DNA of 42,521 nt from a virus. The position numbers and the translations under genes were made by a program. This document shows positions 32,053 through 38,742 of this stretch, in pieces. The notes under the pieces were generated by a model, which saw only the letters and a list, made by a program, of their open reading frames with translations, had not been told where the DNA came from and searched no databases. The stretch lies in IMG/VR virus record IMGVR_UViG_3300036770_004432, positions 1-42,521 of that record, one strand, 5' to 3'. Position 1 is the first letter of the stretch. Each line of letters begins with the position of its first letter.

Positions 32053-32243
32053 ACTTCGACTGGTACAACGACTACTATCGGCAGTCCCGGGGCTACGGCC
32101 CCGGGGAAATCGCCGATCTCTATCGGCAACCTGCTAAACCCTCCACCTCTGTTCCAAGGGAATTTCAAGGGCGTTTTGCGACGCCCGCTGAATACGACGC
32201 TTGGGTACAAGAGCGTTGGAGCATCTACACCAACGGCTATTGA
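32049..32243 (+). CDS. Small aromatic-rich protein (64 aa)
   Basis: The protein is MNFDWYNDYYRQSRGYGPGE, then RQPAKPSTSVPREFQGRFAT and AEYDAWVQERWSIYTNGY. It is rich in Tyr, Trp and Arg. Phage proteins of this type are common in early operons but I do not know their role. The start overlaps the previous stop, and the stop overlaps the next start (TGATG). Confidence 0.65.
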   Translation: MNFDWYNDYYRQSRGYGPGEIADLYRQPAKPSTSVPREFQGRFATPAEYDAWVQERWSIYTNGY

Positions 32244-32500
32244 TGACTGAAAACAATCTGGTTCCGTTCTACAGGTCCTTCCTGTTGAGCCAGACCGTTT
32301 ACTTGGACAAGATCAAGGACATGCCGCTTCGAGACCTGGAGCTGCTCAACGTGGAAACGCTGGCAGCCCTCAACGAAGCTCGGCATAACTACGCCGCGAT
32401 CGAGAACAAGCAAAGCGAGGATGCCAGCAATGAATTTCGGCGCATGAAAATCGCCGGCTACTTCCAGGCTGCGCTCCAGATCGAACTAGCCAACCGCTAA
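32243..32500 (+). CDS. Hypothetical helical protein (85 aa)
   Basis: The start is MTENNLVPFYRSFLLSQTVY at ATG 32243. Helical throughout (YLDKIKDMPLRDLELLNVET, LAALNEARHNYAAIENKQSE). It is not recognised. Confidence 0.65.
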   Translation: MTENNLVPFYRSFLLSQTVYLDKIKDMPLRDLELLNVETLAALNEARHNYAAIENKQSEDASNEFRRMKIAGYFQAALQIELANR

Positions 32501-32529
32501 TCCTGTACTACACTCTCACCGTTCTACTG

Positions 32530-32919
32530 ATGATCATGCACATCCTTTCTGACCAACAGTTCCAGCAGATCACCACTGCCCTAGAGCACGCCTTCGTGGC
32601 CATCAACGCCTGCCAGCACGTCGAACTGGACGTGACCAAGCCGGCAATCGCACCAGCAGCTAAACCTGCACGCGCAACCACCGTCCAAACTCCGAAGTCT
32701 CAAAGTAAGACTCGTGTGTCGCGCCGCAAGAAGAGGGCGGCGTTGACGGAGAAGAAGGTGCTGGAGATCAAGCGCCAGCTGCAGGCTGGTGGTAAGTCGG
32801 TCGCCAAGATTGCTAAGGAGTTTGGCGTTCACAGCACCACGATTAACTGTATTAAGTGGAACAAAACGTGGAAACACGTGACGCTCCAGCAGGATCAGCC
32901 CACCACGGTGGTGATCTGA
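32530..32919 (+). CDS. Helix-turn-helix DNA-binding protein (129 aa)
   Basis: Residues about 70-118 form a Hin-like helix-turn-helix: LTEKKVLEIKRQLQAGGKSV, AKIAKEFGVHSTTINCIKWN. A basic linker (SQSKTRVSRRKKRAALTEKK) precedes it, and the first 40 residues are helical. The same type of domain occurs alone in the 72-residue gene at 34622. It is likely a regulator of the early or late genes, or a phage factor at the replication origin. The start could also be the ATG at 32536. Confidence 0.75.
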   Translation: MIMHILSDQQFQQITTALEHAFVAINACQHVELDVTKPAIAPAAKPARATTVQTPKSQSKTRVSRRKKRAALTEKKVLEIKRQLQAGGKSVAKIAKEFGVHSTTINCIKWNKTWKHVTLQQDQPTTVVI

Positions 32920-32920
32920 A

Positions 32921-33433
32921 GTGTCGATCCTGTGTGACCACCAGATTGTGTCGCTGGTGCGGCGGAATCTGGTAAGCCCCTACGACCAGGAGATGGTGAA
33001 TCCCGCGAGTCTCGATGTGAGACTCGGCGAGAACATTATGGTGGAGTCGCCGTTGACTAACCACTTAGTCCATTGCTCGATTGTGGGGCACACGCAGGAG
33101 GAACCTTTCTTGCTCCAGCCGCATGAGTTCATACTCGCGGAGACGTTGGAGGAGTTCCAGTTGCCTGACTGTATTGCCGGGCAGCTGGCGCTCAAATCCA
33201 GCCGAGCCAGGGAAGGTATCGAACATTTGCTCGCTGGGTACATCGACCCCGGTTACAAAGGACGGTTGACGCTGGAGTTGCAAAATGCACGCGCTATGCA
33301 CCCAGTTGCGTTGTGGCCTGGGATGCGGATTGCACAGATTGTGTTCCACCGTATGTCGATGTTGCCCGGCAAAGACTATTCGATGACTGGCCGTTACCAC
33401 GGCGATACCACCGTTCAGGAATCCAAAGGATGA
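32921..33433 (+). CDS. dcd: dCTP deaminase
   Basis: The protein has 170 residues with a GTG start. The family motifs are present: ALKSSRAREGIEH (substrate-binding Ser and Arg), AGYIDPGYKGRLTLEL (catalytic Glu) and the C-terminal YHGDTT. The enzyme makes dUTP from dCTP, which feeds dTTP synthesis; a bifunctional form would give dUMP. With DUF3310 and the polymerase it forms the nucleotide and replication part of the operon. Confidence 0.9.
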   Translation: MSILCDHQIVSLVRRNLVSPYDQEMVNPASLDVRLGENIMVESPLTNHLVHCSIVGHTQEEPFLLQPHEFILAETLEEFQLPDCIAGQLALKSSRAREGIEHLLAGYIDPGYKGRLTLELQNARAMHPVALWPGMRIAQIVFHRMSMLPGKDYSMTGRYHGDTTVQESKG

Positions 33434-33693
33434 GCGACTTTCAGTTTCAGGTCAGTGATGCGGTGCATAACCCATCGCACTATGTGGCCGGCAAGTACGA
33501 AGTCATTGACATCTTGGAGGATTGGGTCCAGCACGCGCCAGACGCTGTGGTTGGCTCGCTCCAGTGGCAATGTCTGAAATACCTCAGCCGGATGTGGCTG
33601 AAAAAAGATCCGCTGGAGGATGCGGAAAAGTGCCGGTGGTATTTGAACCGGCTGATTAACACCTTGGCGACGGAGGCTTATCGCAATGACTGA
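33430..33693 (+). CDS. DUF3310 protein
   Basis: The start is MSDFQFQVSDAVHNPSHYVA at ATG 33430, overlapping the dCTP deaminase stop (ATGA). The VHNPSHYVAGKYEVIDILED and QCLKYLSRMWLKKDPLEDAE blocks are the DUF3310 pattern, common in phages beside nucleotide genes. The name nucleotide kinase is sometimes used; I see no kinase motif. Confidence 0.88.
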   Translation: MSDFQFQVSDAVHNPSHYVAGKYEVIDILEDWVQHAPDAVVGSLQWQCLKYLSRMWLKKDPLEDAEKCRWYLNRLINTLATEAYRND

Positions 33694-34045
33694 CCACCCC
33701 ATCACCCCACCGCCGGAGCTAGTGCAGCAATGGCTTGGCGAATTCTTTGGCTGCACGGTTAGCGGCGAGCTGGCTGATTCAGAGCAGTTTCTTGCTACCC
33801 GCGCCACCCAATGGGGCGCAGACCAGGAGCTGGAGGCGTGCTGTGGTCTGCTAGTACAGCAAGGGTTTGACCTTGTTGACTACCTCCGCGCCGCACGCCG
33901 CCCCAAGCCACCGAGCTTGAAGGAGCAAGCCATGCAAGCCCTTTGCCGCTTTATGGCAAGCGAGGGCCACGAAGGCTGCACTGAAGAAGAGGTCGAAGAC
34001 GACTTCAACACCATCCGCCGCGCACTGGAGCAACTCGATGACTGA
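33686..34045 (+). CDS. Hypothetical protein (119 aa)
   Basis: The protein is helical and acidic: PELVQQWLGEFFGCTVSGEL, ADQELEACCGLLVQQGFDLV, KPPSLKEQAMQALCRFMASE. It is not recognised. Overlaps with the previous (8 bases) and next genes support the frame. Confidence 0.65.
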   Translation: MTDHPITPPPELVQQWLGEFFGCTVSGELADSEQFLATRATQWGADQELEACCGLLVQQGFDLVDYLRAARRPKPPSLKEQAMQALCRFMASEGHEGCTEEEVEDDFNTIRRALEQLDD

Positions 34046-34400
34046 CTACAAAGCAACGCCCGAAGAGTGGCGGAAGATTGAAAATAGTCAGGTATTTAAT
34101 GCAACGTTTCAGAAGTGCGTGCTGGAATTGCGTTCCAGGGTTGAAAAACTTGAGCTGGGTGCCGGAATTCACCAGGCCGTGGCCAATGAGGTGGGGCGCA
34201 TGTATTCCATGCCTATTCCAGATCGCTGGTACTGGATTAGAGAATCGGCCGACGGTGATTGGTTTCCCGCTTTTTACCACAAAACGGTTGGGTGGACTAA
34301 TGGGGATACTTGGGAAGACTGGGACAAACAAGTTGTGCAGTGGCATTTGATTCCATTGCCGCCATCAGAGCTTGAGCAGAAGGGGGATGCTGATGACTAA
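34038..34400 (+). CDS. Hypothetical protein (120 aa)
   Basis: A helical first half (YKATPEEWRKIENSQVFNA, CVLELRSRVEKLELGAGI) is followed by an aromatic beta-like part (YWIRESADGDWFPAFYHK, DWDKQVVQWHLIPLP). It is not recognised. The N-terminus resembles small cyanophage proteins with an SxxW-x-x-I-E helix, but I cannot name the family. Confidence 0.65.
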   Translation: MTDYKATPEEWRKIENSQVFNATFQKCVLELRSRVEKLELGAGIHQAVANEVGRMYSMPIPDRWYWIRESADGDWFPAFYHKTVGWTNGDTWEDWDKQVVQWHLIPLPPSELEQKGDADD

Positions 34401-34629
34401 ACTCTCTTCCCCAGCGCAGGCAATTTTGGATGCCTATCAGTTTGCACCAATCGACGATCACCTCACGGCTGCTGCTGTTCTTCGATCAGTTGCGGACCAG
34501 GTAGTGCCGGTTGAACTGCACCCTCAGGTCTACGAAGACTGTTGCCAGTATTCCAACGTGCAGGCCCGCGCTGGTATCCGCACTGAACTTCTCGCCATCG
34601 CCGATGAGCTGGAGCAACTGGGTGACTAA
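34393..34629 (+). CDS. Hypothetical helical protein (78 aa)
   Basis: The start is MTKLSSPAQAILDAYQFAPI at ATG 34393. It has two helices (HLTAAAVLRSVADQVVPV, IRTELLAIADELEQLGD). Phage proteins of this kind (an ILDAY-type start, AVLRAVADQV helix) are common in cyanophages; the role is unknown. The overlap with the next gene is 8 bases. Confidence 0.68.
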   Translation: MTKLSSPAQAILDAYQFAPIDDHLTAAAVLRSVADQVVPVELHPQVYEDCCQYSNVQARAGIRTELLAIADELEQLGD

Positions 34630-34840
34630 ACCACAAAGACCGCCGACTAAGACGTCGTTTCGGGAGGGGTCGATTCCGGGGACGGCGGTGTTGACGCCGC
34701 AGAACGCGCTGGATTTGAGGCATCTTTATGCCTCTGGCACTTCGATTGCGGAGTTGGCGAAGGTGTATGGGATTTCGTACCAGCACGCTTGGGACATTGT
34801 TAAAAACAAAAAGTGGAAAAATGCGTTGCGCCAGGTGTGA
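34622..34840 (+). CDS. Small helix-turn-helix protein (72 aa)
   Basis: The GTG at 34622 overlaps the previous stop. Residues about 28-60 are LTPQNALDLRHLYASGTSIA, ELAKVYGISYQHAWDIVKNK, a homeodomain/Hin-like fold that ends in the same kind of K-x-x-x-W-K tail as the 129-residue protein at 32530 (WNKTWKHV there, NKKWKN here). The two are probably distant relatives. It is likely a DNA-binding regulator. Confidence 0.7.
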   Translation: MTKPQRPPTKTSFREGSIPGTAVLTPQNALDLRHLYASGTSIAELAKVYGISYQHAWDIVKNKKWKNALRQV

Positions 34841-35030
34841 TTACGAGCGGATGGATGTGGAGCGGACTTGCCGGGATACGGCGGAGTCGGTTTTGCGCCA
34901 GCGGAAATGCCCGGAATGTGGGTACAAAGTATTTACGGTTGAAGTTGAGTTGCCTGATGGGGCGGTTCAGCACACTCGAATCGGCAAGATGAAACGCCTG
35001 CCGGGATTTTTACGTTTTCGTTTTTTCTGA
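34821..35030 (+). CDS. NrdR-like zinc-ribbon protein without ATP cone (69 aa)
   Basis: The start ATG at 34821 lies inside the end of the helix-turn-helix gene. The first 36 residues (MRCARCDYERMDVERTCRDT, then LRQRKCPECGYKVFT) match the zinc ribbon at the beginning of NrdR, with two CxxC pairs, but the ATP-cone domain of about 100 residues is absent. NrdR represses ribonucleotide reductase genes; a lone ribbon may interfere with the host regulator or bind other sites. Confidence 0.72.
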   Translation: MRCARCDYERMDVERTCRDTAESVLRQRKCPECGYKVFTVEVELPDGAVQHTRIGKMKRLPGFLRFRFF

Positions 35031-35302
35031 TGCAAGTTCCAATCAACAGCCGCCGCTGCATCCAGTGCGGCAGTATCACCACCAATGCCGTCTACTGCTT
35101 CAAGTGTTACCGCTCCAGCGATGCCGGAAAAGCGGAGTTGCGGATGCAGCATTTGTTGAGTAAGTACAAGCCGCTGCCGGATGGTGGGGAGTGCCGGACC
35201 TGCGTTCACTGGTATCGCCGCTGCACGCTTGGATTTCCCGAGGGTGGGACGAAACTGGCTGAGCTGTGTGCGGCCAAAGAGCTTGACGGTGTGTTAGAGT
35301 AA
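35030..35302 (+). CDS. Zinc-ribbon-like protein (90 aa)
   Basis: The protein is MQVPINSRRCIQCGSITTNA, VYCFKCYRSSDAGKAELRMQ, with two CxxC pairs, and a second group ECRTCVHWYRRCTL. The start overlaps the previous stop (TGATG). Two adjacent zinc-ribbon genes in front of the DNA polymerase gene suggest a role in early regulation or in the replication complex; not shown by sequence. Confidence 0.68.
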   Translation: MQVPINSRRCIQCGSITTNAVYCFKCYRSSDAGKAELRMQHLLSKYKPLPDGGECRTCVHWYRRCTLGFPEGGTKLAELCAAKELDGVLE

Positions 35303-35324
35303 TACAGAACACGCCCTACCCGGC

Positions 35325-37157
35325 ATGAACATTCTTCAGGGGATCGAGCACCTGCACACGCTCGACGGCGCCAGCTTCGTGGCGTTTGACGTGGAGACCA
35401 CTGGGCTCCAGCCGAAATTTGGTGGTCTGCGGCTGCTGCAGCTGGCCACCGTGGGCCAGCCGCCGGTGGTGATGGACTGCTGGCAGTTCAGCGATGAGGA
35501 CTGGATCACGCTGGAAAACTTCTTTACCAAGGAGCGGACCTGGCTGGCGCACAATGCGGTGTTCGATCTGGGCTGGCTCCAGGAGCATGAGATTTACCCG
35601 GAAGGGCAAGTGCTCTGTTCGATGCTGGCCAGCCGGATCTTGACCAACGGGCTGGCCAACGTGAAGCACGGGCTCCAGCACGTGGTGCGGCGGTACTTGA
35701 GCTACGAGATTTCGAAGGAGGAGCAGGCCAGCAACTGGTCGGTGGATTTGTCGGCGAGCCAGCTGGAGTATGCGGCGAAGGATGTGGTGGTGTTAACGGA
35801 GTTGTGGGAGCCGATTATGCAGCGGATGGCGGCTGCGTCGCCGCCGTTGCTGCCGGCTTGGCACTTGGAGTGCAAGGCGTTGCCGGCGATGGCGCAGTTA
35901 TGGCGGACCGGCCTTCCCTTTAATAAGGATTCTCTTGTTCAACTGATCGAAGAACTCGATATTGAGCACAACGAAGTTGGCGCCAAGTTCATCGAAGACT
36001 TTGATGCCGCGCTGCCGGAGCACGCCAAACTGCACCGTGGGCTCGATGGGAACCTGCTGTACCAGACGAAGCCTGGGGCGAAAGGTAAGAAAGCCGATGC
36101 AGATGTTTTCAACCTGAATAGTCCGGTCCAGTTGTTGGCGAAGTTCACCGCCTTGTTGGGTGAAGCGCCGGTGGATATGAAAACTGGAAAGAAAAGTGCG
36201 AGTAAGTCTGCGCTCCAGGAATACATCGGGGATCACAAACTTATTGCGGATTATTTGCGGTGGAAGCGTGTAGAGAAGCGGCGGCAAATGGCGGAGACTT
36301 TGTTGAAGAATTTGTCGGATGATGGGTTTATTCGTGCCAGCTATTTGCAGCTTGGGGCTGATACTGGGCGGATGAGTTGCATGAGTCCGAATTTGCAACA
36401 AGTGCCGCGGGATGTGCGTTTCCGGGCTTGTGTGCAGGCACCAACTGGTTGGCGACTAGTTGTAGCGGACTATGGACAGATGGAGTTGCGGCTGGCGGCA
36501 GCGGAAGCTCAAGATCCTCTTATGACTCAGGTGTTCCAGCAGGGGAAGGACCTGCATACGATTACAGCGACGCAGATTTATGGGGTCAAGGAAGAAGATG
36601 TTACAAAAGAACAGCGGCAAGTTAGTAAATCAGCGAACTTCGGTTTGTTATACGGAAGCGGTGCAAAAGGGCTCAGAAATTATGCAGCAGCGATGGGAAT
36701 CCAGATGGATCTTGATGAGGCTGCGACGGTGCGGGAAAAGTTCCACGCTGCATATAAAGGCATCTCCAAATGGCAGCGGGACAATGCTCGCGCTGCTGAT
36801 GCGGCTGCGGACAATCCATCTATCCGCATACGCCTCTCGGGCTTGCGGCGGTTTTTACCGGGCGAGAACAATAAACTTACGACCCGTTGCAACACCCCAA
36901 TCCAAGGAGCTGGTGCCGCCGTGCTCAAACTTACGCTCGGCAAACTGTGGCCGCTCCTTAAAGCAGACGGAGAAGACCGTGTGCGCTTGGCCGGCGTGGT
37001 GCATGACGAGATCATCCTGCTCGTAAAAGAAGAGCACGCCGATGTTTGGGCTGCTCAGCTCCAGGCAATCATGGAGGAATCCGAAGCCCGCTGGCTCGGA
37101 GATATTCCGCCGCTCGCAGAGGCTAAGGTCGGGTTGAGCTGGGACCAGGCAAAGTGA
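35325..37157 (+). CDS. polA: DNA polymerase, family A
   Basis: The protein has 610 residues and lacks the 5'-3' exonuclease. The 3'-5' exonuclease is intact: VAFDVETTGLQPK, LAHNAVFDLGWL and the YAAKDVVVL block. The polymerase motifs are SCMSPNLQQVPRD, VVADYGQMELRLAAAEAQD (motif A) and SKSANFGLLYGSG (motif B). Motif B has Phe at the position corresponding to E. coli Phe762. Motif C is VVHDEIILL. It is the phage replicative polymerase, paired with the prim-pol helicase. Confidence 0.95.
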   Translation: MNILQGIEHLHTLDGASFVAFDVETTGLQPKFGGLRLLQLATVGQPPVVMDCWQFSDEDWITLENFFTKERTWLAHNAVFDLGWLQEHEIYPEGQVLCSMLASRILTNGLANVKHGLQHVVRRYLSYEISKEEQASNWSVDLSASQLEYAAKDVVVLTELWEPIMQRMAAASPPLLPAWHLECKALPAMAQLWRTGLPFNKDSLVQLIEELDIEHNEVGAKFIEDFDAALPEHAKLHRGLDGNLLYQTKPGAKGKKADADVFNLNSPVQLLAKFTALLGEAPVDMKTGKKSASKSALQEYIGDHKLIADYLRWKRVEKRRQMAETLLKNLSDDGFIRASYLQLGADTGRMSCMSPNLQQVPRDVRFRACVQAPTGWRLVVADYGQMELRLAAAEAQDPLMTQVFQQGKDLHTITATQIYGVKEEDVTKEQRQVSKSANFGLLYGSGAKGLRNYAAAMGIQMDLDEAATVREKFHAAYKGISKWQRDNARAADAAADNPSIRIRLSGLRRFLPGENNKLTTRCNTPIQGAGAAVLKLTLGKLWPLLKADGEDRVRLAGVVHDEIILLVKEEHADVWAAQLQAIMEESEARWLGDIPPLAEAKVGLSWDQAK

Positions 37158-37324
37158 TCCGGGAGGACTTCGAGTATCGGGTCAGGATGTATGCACTCCA
37201 TGGCCCGATGCACGATGTTTATGTTGTGGCGCCTGATGCGTTCCAGGCGCACATGCAGGTCAGGCAGCAATATCCCGGCAGACTGGTCCAGTCCATCATG
37301 CGAGTCTCAGAGTTAGACCAGTGA
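37154..37324 (+). CDS. Small hypothetical protein (56 aa)
   Basis: The GTG at 37154 overlaps the polymerase stop and the TGA at 37322-37324 overlaps the next GTG. The protein is MIREDFEYRVRMYALHGPMH, DVYVVAPDAFQAHMQVRQQY, ending MRVSELDQ. It is not recognised, but the coupled start and stop and even codon use support it. Confidence 0.62.
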   Translation: MIREDFEYRVRMYALHGPMHDVYVVAPDAFQAHMQVRQQYPGRLVQSIMRVSELDQ

Positions 37325-37530
37325 GTCCAGCCCGCACGGGAAGGGAACTTGTGATGGAGTGGCTCCAGCGGGAGATACGGCTGGCGAAGACGGCGGATTT
37401 GCACAGAATGGCTGCGTTTTTGGAGTGGGCGCGGCAAATTCGGCAGGGGTGCTCCAAGCAGAGGAGTGGGGCGAGGCGGGCGCAGTCCAATGCGTGGCGG
37501 AAAAAAGTGGACGACGATATTCGGTGGTAG
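37321..37530 (+). CDS. Small basic hypothetical protein (69 aa)
   Basis: The GTG at 37321 starts MSPARTGRELVMEWLQREIR, then LAKTADLHRMAAFLEWARQI and a basic tail. It is helical and not recognised. Confidence 0.62.
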   Translation: MSPARTGRELVMEWLQREIRLAKTADLHRMAAFLEWARQIRQGCSKQRSGARRAQSNAWRKKVDDDIRW

Positions 37531-37539
37531 GTCTACTGT

Positions 37540-37566
37540 GTCTCACTGTGCTATTGTGTATGAGAC
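37540..37566. promoter_or_regulatory. GTCTCA...TGAGAC inverted repeat before the ribbon-helix-helix-like gene
   Basis: GTCTCA (37540-37545) and TGAGAC (37561-37566) are 6-base arms with a 15-base spacer, 14 bases before the ATG at 37580. The same half-site makes a perfect palindrome at 37853 and 26310. Autorepressor sites of ribbon-helix-helix proteins often look like this. Confidence 0.5.
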
Positions 37567-37579
37567 TAGACGAAGTACC

Positions 37580-37855
37580 ATGCCGCTGAAGCACGGATCG
37601 AAGCTGTATTGCCAGTTGCTGCTGGACCCGCATCGGTACAAGTTGGCGGAAAATCTTGCGGCTGGGGAAGGTAAAAAGGTGACGGCGTTGTTGCGGGAGA
37701 TGGTTTATACGGCGCTCGAAAAGGCGCTGCCGGCCTCGGAGTACAAGGCGGCGGAGGCTGCGGATGAAGCCCTGTGGCGTGAGTCGGTGAAAAAGCGGGT
37801 GGAGGGAAGGATGCGCTCCAAGCAAGAACCGCCCAAAGCAGAACCGGACGCATGA
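37580..37855 (+). CDS. Possible ribbon-helix-helix regulator (91 aa)
   Basis: The start is MPLKHGSKLYCQLLLDPHRY at ATG 37580. The short strand KLYCQLLLD followed by a helix (HRYKLAENLAAGEGKKVTAL) and a second helix (LLREMVYTALEKAL) is the ribbon-helix-helix build. The C-terminal 45 residues are charged and helical. It is flanked by repeated TGAGAC sites, which suits a self-regulating repressor. A similar fold in a toxin-antitoxin antitoxin is possible, but no toxin gene lies beside it. Confidence 0.6.
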   Translation: MPLKHGSKLYCQLLLDPHRYKLAENLAAGEGKKVTALLREMVYTALEKALPASEYKAAEAADEALWRESVKKRVEGRMRSKQEPPKAEPDA

Positions 37856-37915
37856 GACTCAGTTAAAGGTCTTCATAGTCTGGGTCTGTGCGGTAGAATC
37901 CACTAGTCTTACACA

Positions 37916-37928
37916 GTAATTCAATTAC
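37916..37928. promoter_or_regulatory. GTAATTCAATTAC palindrome
   Basis: These are perfect 6-base arms around a C, 5 bases before the ATG at 37934. The gap 37856-37933 also has TAGAAT (37894-37899) as a possible -10 element. The palindrome would cover the ribosome binding site, so it may be an operator of the last early genes. Confidence 0.5.
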
Positions 37929-37933
37929 AACAG

Positions 37934-38161
37934 ATGACTCGCTATGTGGTGATGGCCGGGGATCGCTGGGTCACAGCGGTCTACGGACCAGGGAATGGAA
38001 TCGGATTTACGGCGACCAAAGAGGATGCCTCCAGCTGGGTCACCTATGAGAAGGCTGTCGCTGCGGCGAGAGTTGTTGCTGACTGCGTTGACGGCTTTGT
38101 TGCTGTACACAGCGTTGAAGAACCCAACTACCCCAAGTCATGGAAAACCTGTACGAACTGA
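37934..38161 (+). CDS. Hypothetical protein (75 aa)
   Basis: The protein is MTRYVVMAGDRWVTAVYGPG, then GFTATKEDASSWVTYEKAVA and an Ala-rich helix. The YVVMAGDRWVT start with a DASSWVTYEKAVAAAR helix is like small phage proteins of unknown role. It overlaps the next gene by 22 bases. Confidence 0.62.
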   Translation: MTRYVVMAGDRWVTAVYGPGNGIGFTATKEDASSWVTYEKAVAAARVVADCVDGFVAVHSVEEPNYPKSWKTCTN

Positions 38162-38379
38162 AGATTTGGATGCCGGGCCAGGGCGCGATGCGCGATTTGG
38201 TGCGGGCGGAATCGGTGAACCAGGCGATCCAGTTCGCAAGGAATCGTTACCCGAATTGTGTGGTGGAGGTGCCGTCAGCGCCGGCGCCGAAGCCTAGGCT
38301 GGCGCGGTCAAATGTCGGACCTCGGGAAGCCGAGCGCCGGCGTCTCAGACTCGTGGAGAAAAAACGTGACAATCCCTGA
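38140..38379 (+). CDS. Hypothetical protein (79 aa)
   Basis: The protein starts MENLYELKIWMPGQGAMRDL, then VRAESVNQAIQFARNRYPN and a basic tail (ARSNVGPREAERRRLRL). A small alpha/beta fold of the phage accessory type; function not known. Confidence 0.62.
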   Translation: MENLYELKIWMPGQGAMRDLVRAESVNQAIQFARNRYPNCVVEVPSAPAPKPRLARSNVGPREAERRRLRLVEKKRDNP

Positions 38380-38539
38380 CTGGGCGCAAGATGCCTGGAG
38401 ACGCACCAGCCAAGACCAAGCGCGGGCGGATTTCCTGGAGCAGTTGTATTTGGAGGATGGGCGGGATAAGCCCGAGCATCCGATGCACTGTCTGTATACC
38501 GGGTTGTACCAGCAGTATTTAGGCCGAGTCGCGGTCTAG
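38366..38539 (+). CDS. Hypothetical protein (57 aa)
   Basis: I chose GTG at 38366 (MTIPDWAQDAWRRTSQDQAR), which overlaps the previous gene by 14 bases like others in this operon. The longer frame runs through that gene. It ends YLEDGRDKPEHPMHCLYTGL, YQQYLGRVAV. It is the last early gene and overlaps the leftward gene at 38519 tail to tail by 21 bases. Confidence 0.6.
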   Translation: MTIPDWAQDAWRRTSQDQARADFLEQLYLEDGRDKPEHPMHCLYTGLYQQYLGRVAV

Positions 38540-38740
38540 GCCGAATTGCTCGGTGAGGTTGTCTGCGGCTTCGCGGATTGCCCACCGGGCTTTTGTTTGC
38601 TCCAGCTGGTGGAGCGTGTTCAAGATGAGGGCGGCTTCGAGGAGGCCGCGGTAGTCGCCGGAGTTGAAGCGGTCCACGAGCCACTTGTCGGTGGCGGCCT
38701 TGTGGAAGCAAGACTCGGTGGTGTGTTCGATGGGGCGCAT
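38519..38740 (-). CDS. Hypothetical protein after the endolysin (73 aa)
   Basis: The start ATG at 38740 lies two bases after the endolysin stop. The protein is MRPIEHTTESCFHKAATDKW, LVDRFNSGDYRGLLEAALIL, TLHQLEQTKARWAIREAADN: a helical protein without membrane segments. It is not recognised. Its end meets the early operon. Confidence 0.62.
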   Translation of the reverse strand: MRPIEHTTESCFHKAATDKWLVDRFNSGDYRGLLEAALILNTLHQLEQTKARWAIREAADNLTEQFGLDRDSA

Positions 38741-38742
38741 GG

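Noticed and set aside
33005-33030. GAGTCTC...GAGACTC inverted repeat within the dCTP deaminase gene as a third operator
   Set aside because: It lies in conserved coding sequence and may be chance; kept only as a warning for the TGAGAC finding.
25490-37820. Frequent GCTCCAG / CTGGAGC heptamers on both strands
   Set aside because: Both orientations occur in similar numbers where I sampled and most copies are explained by Leu, Glu, Ser and Gln codons; without a count no strand bias or function can be claimed.
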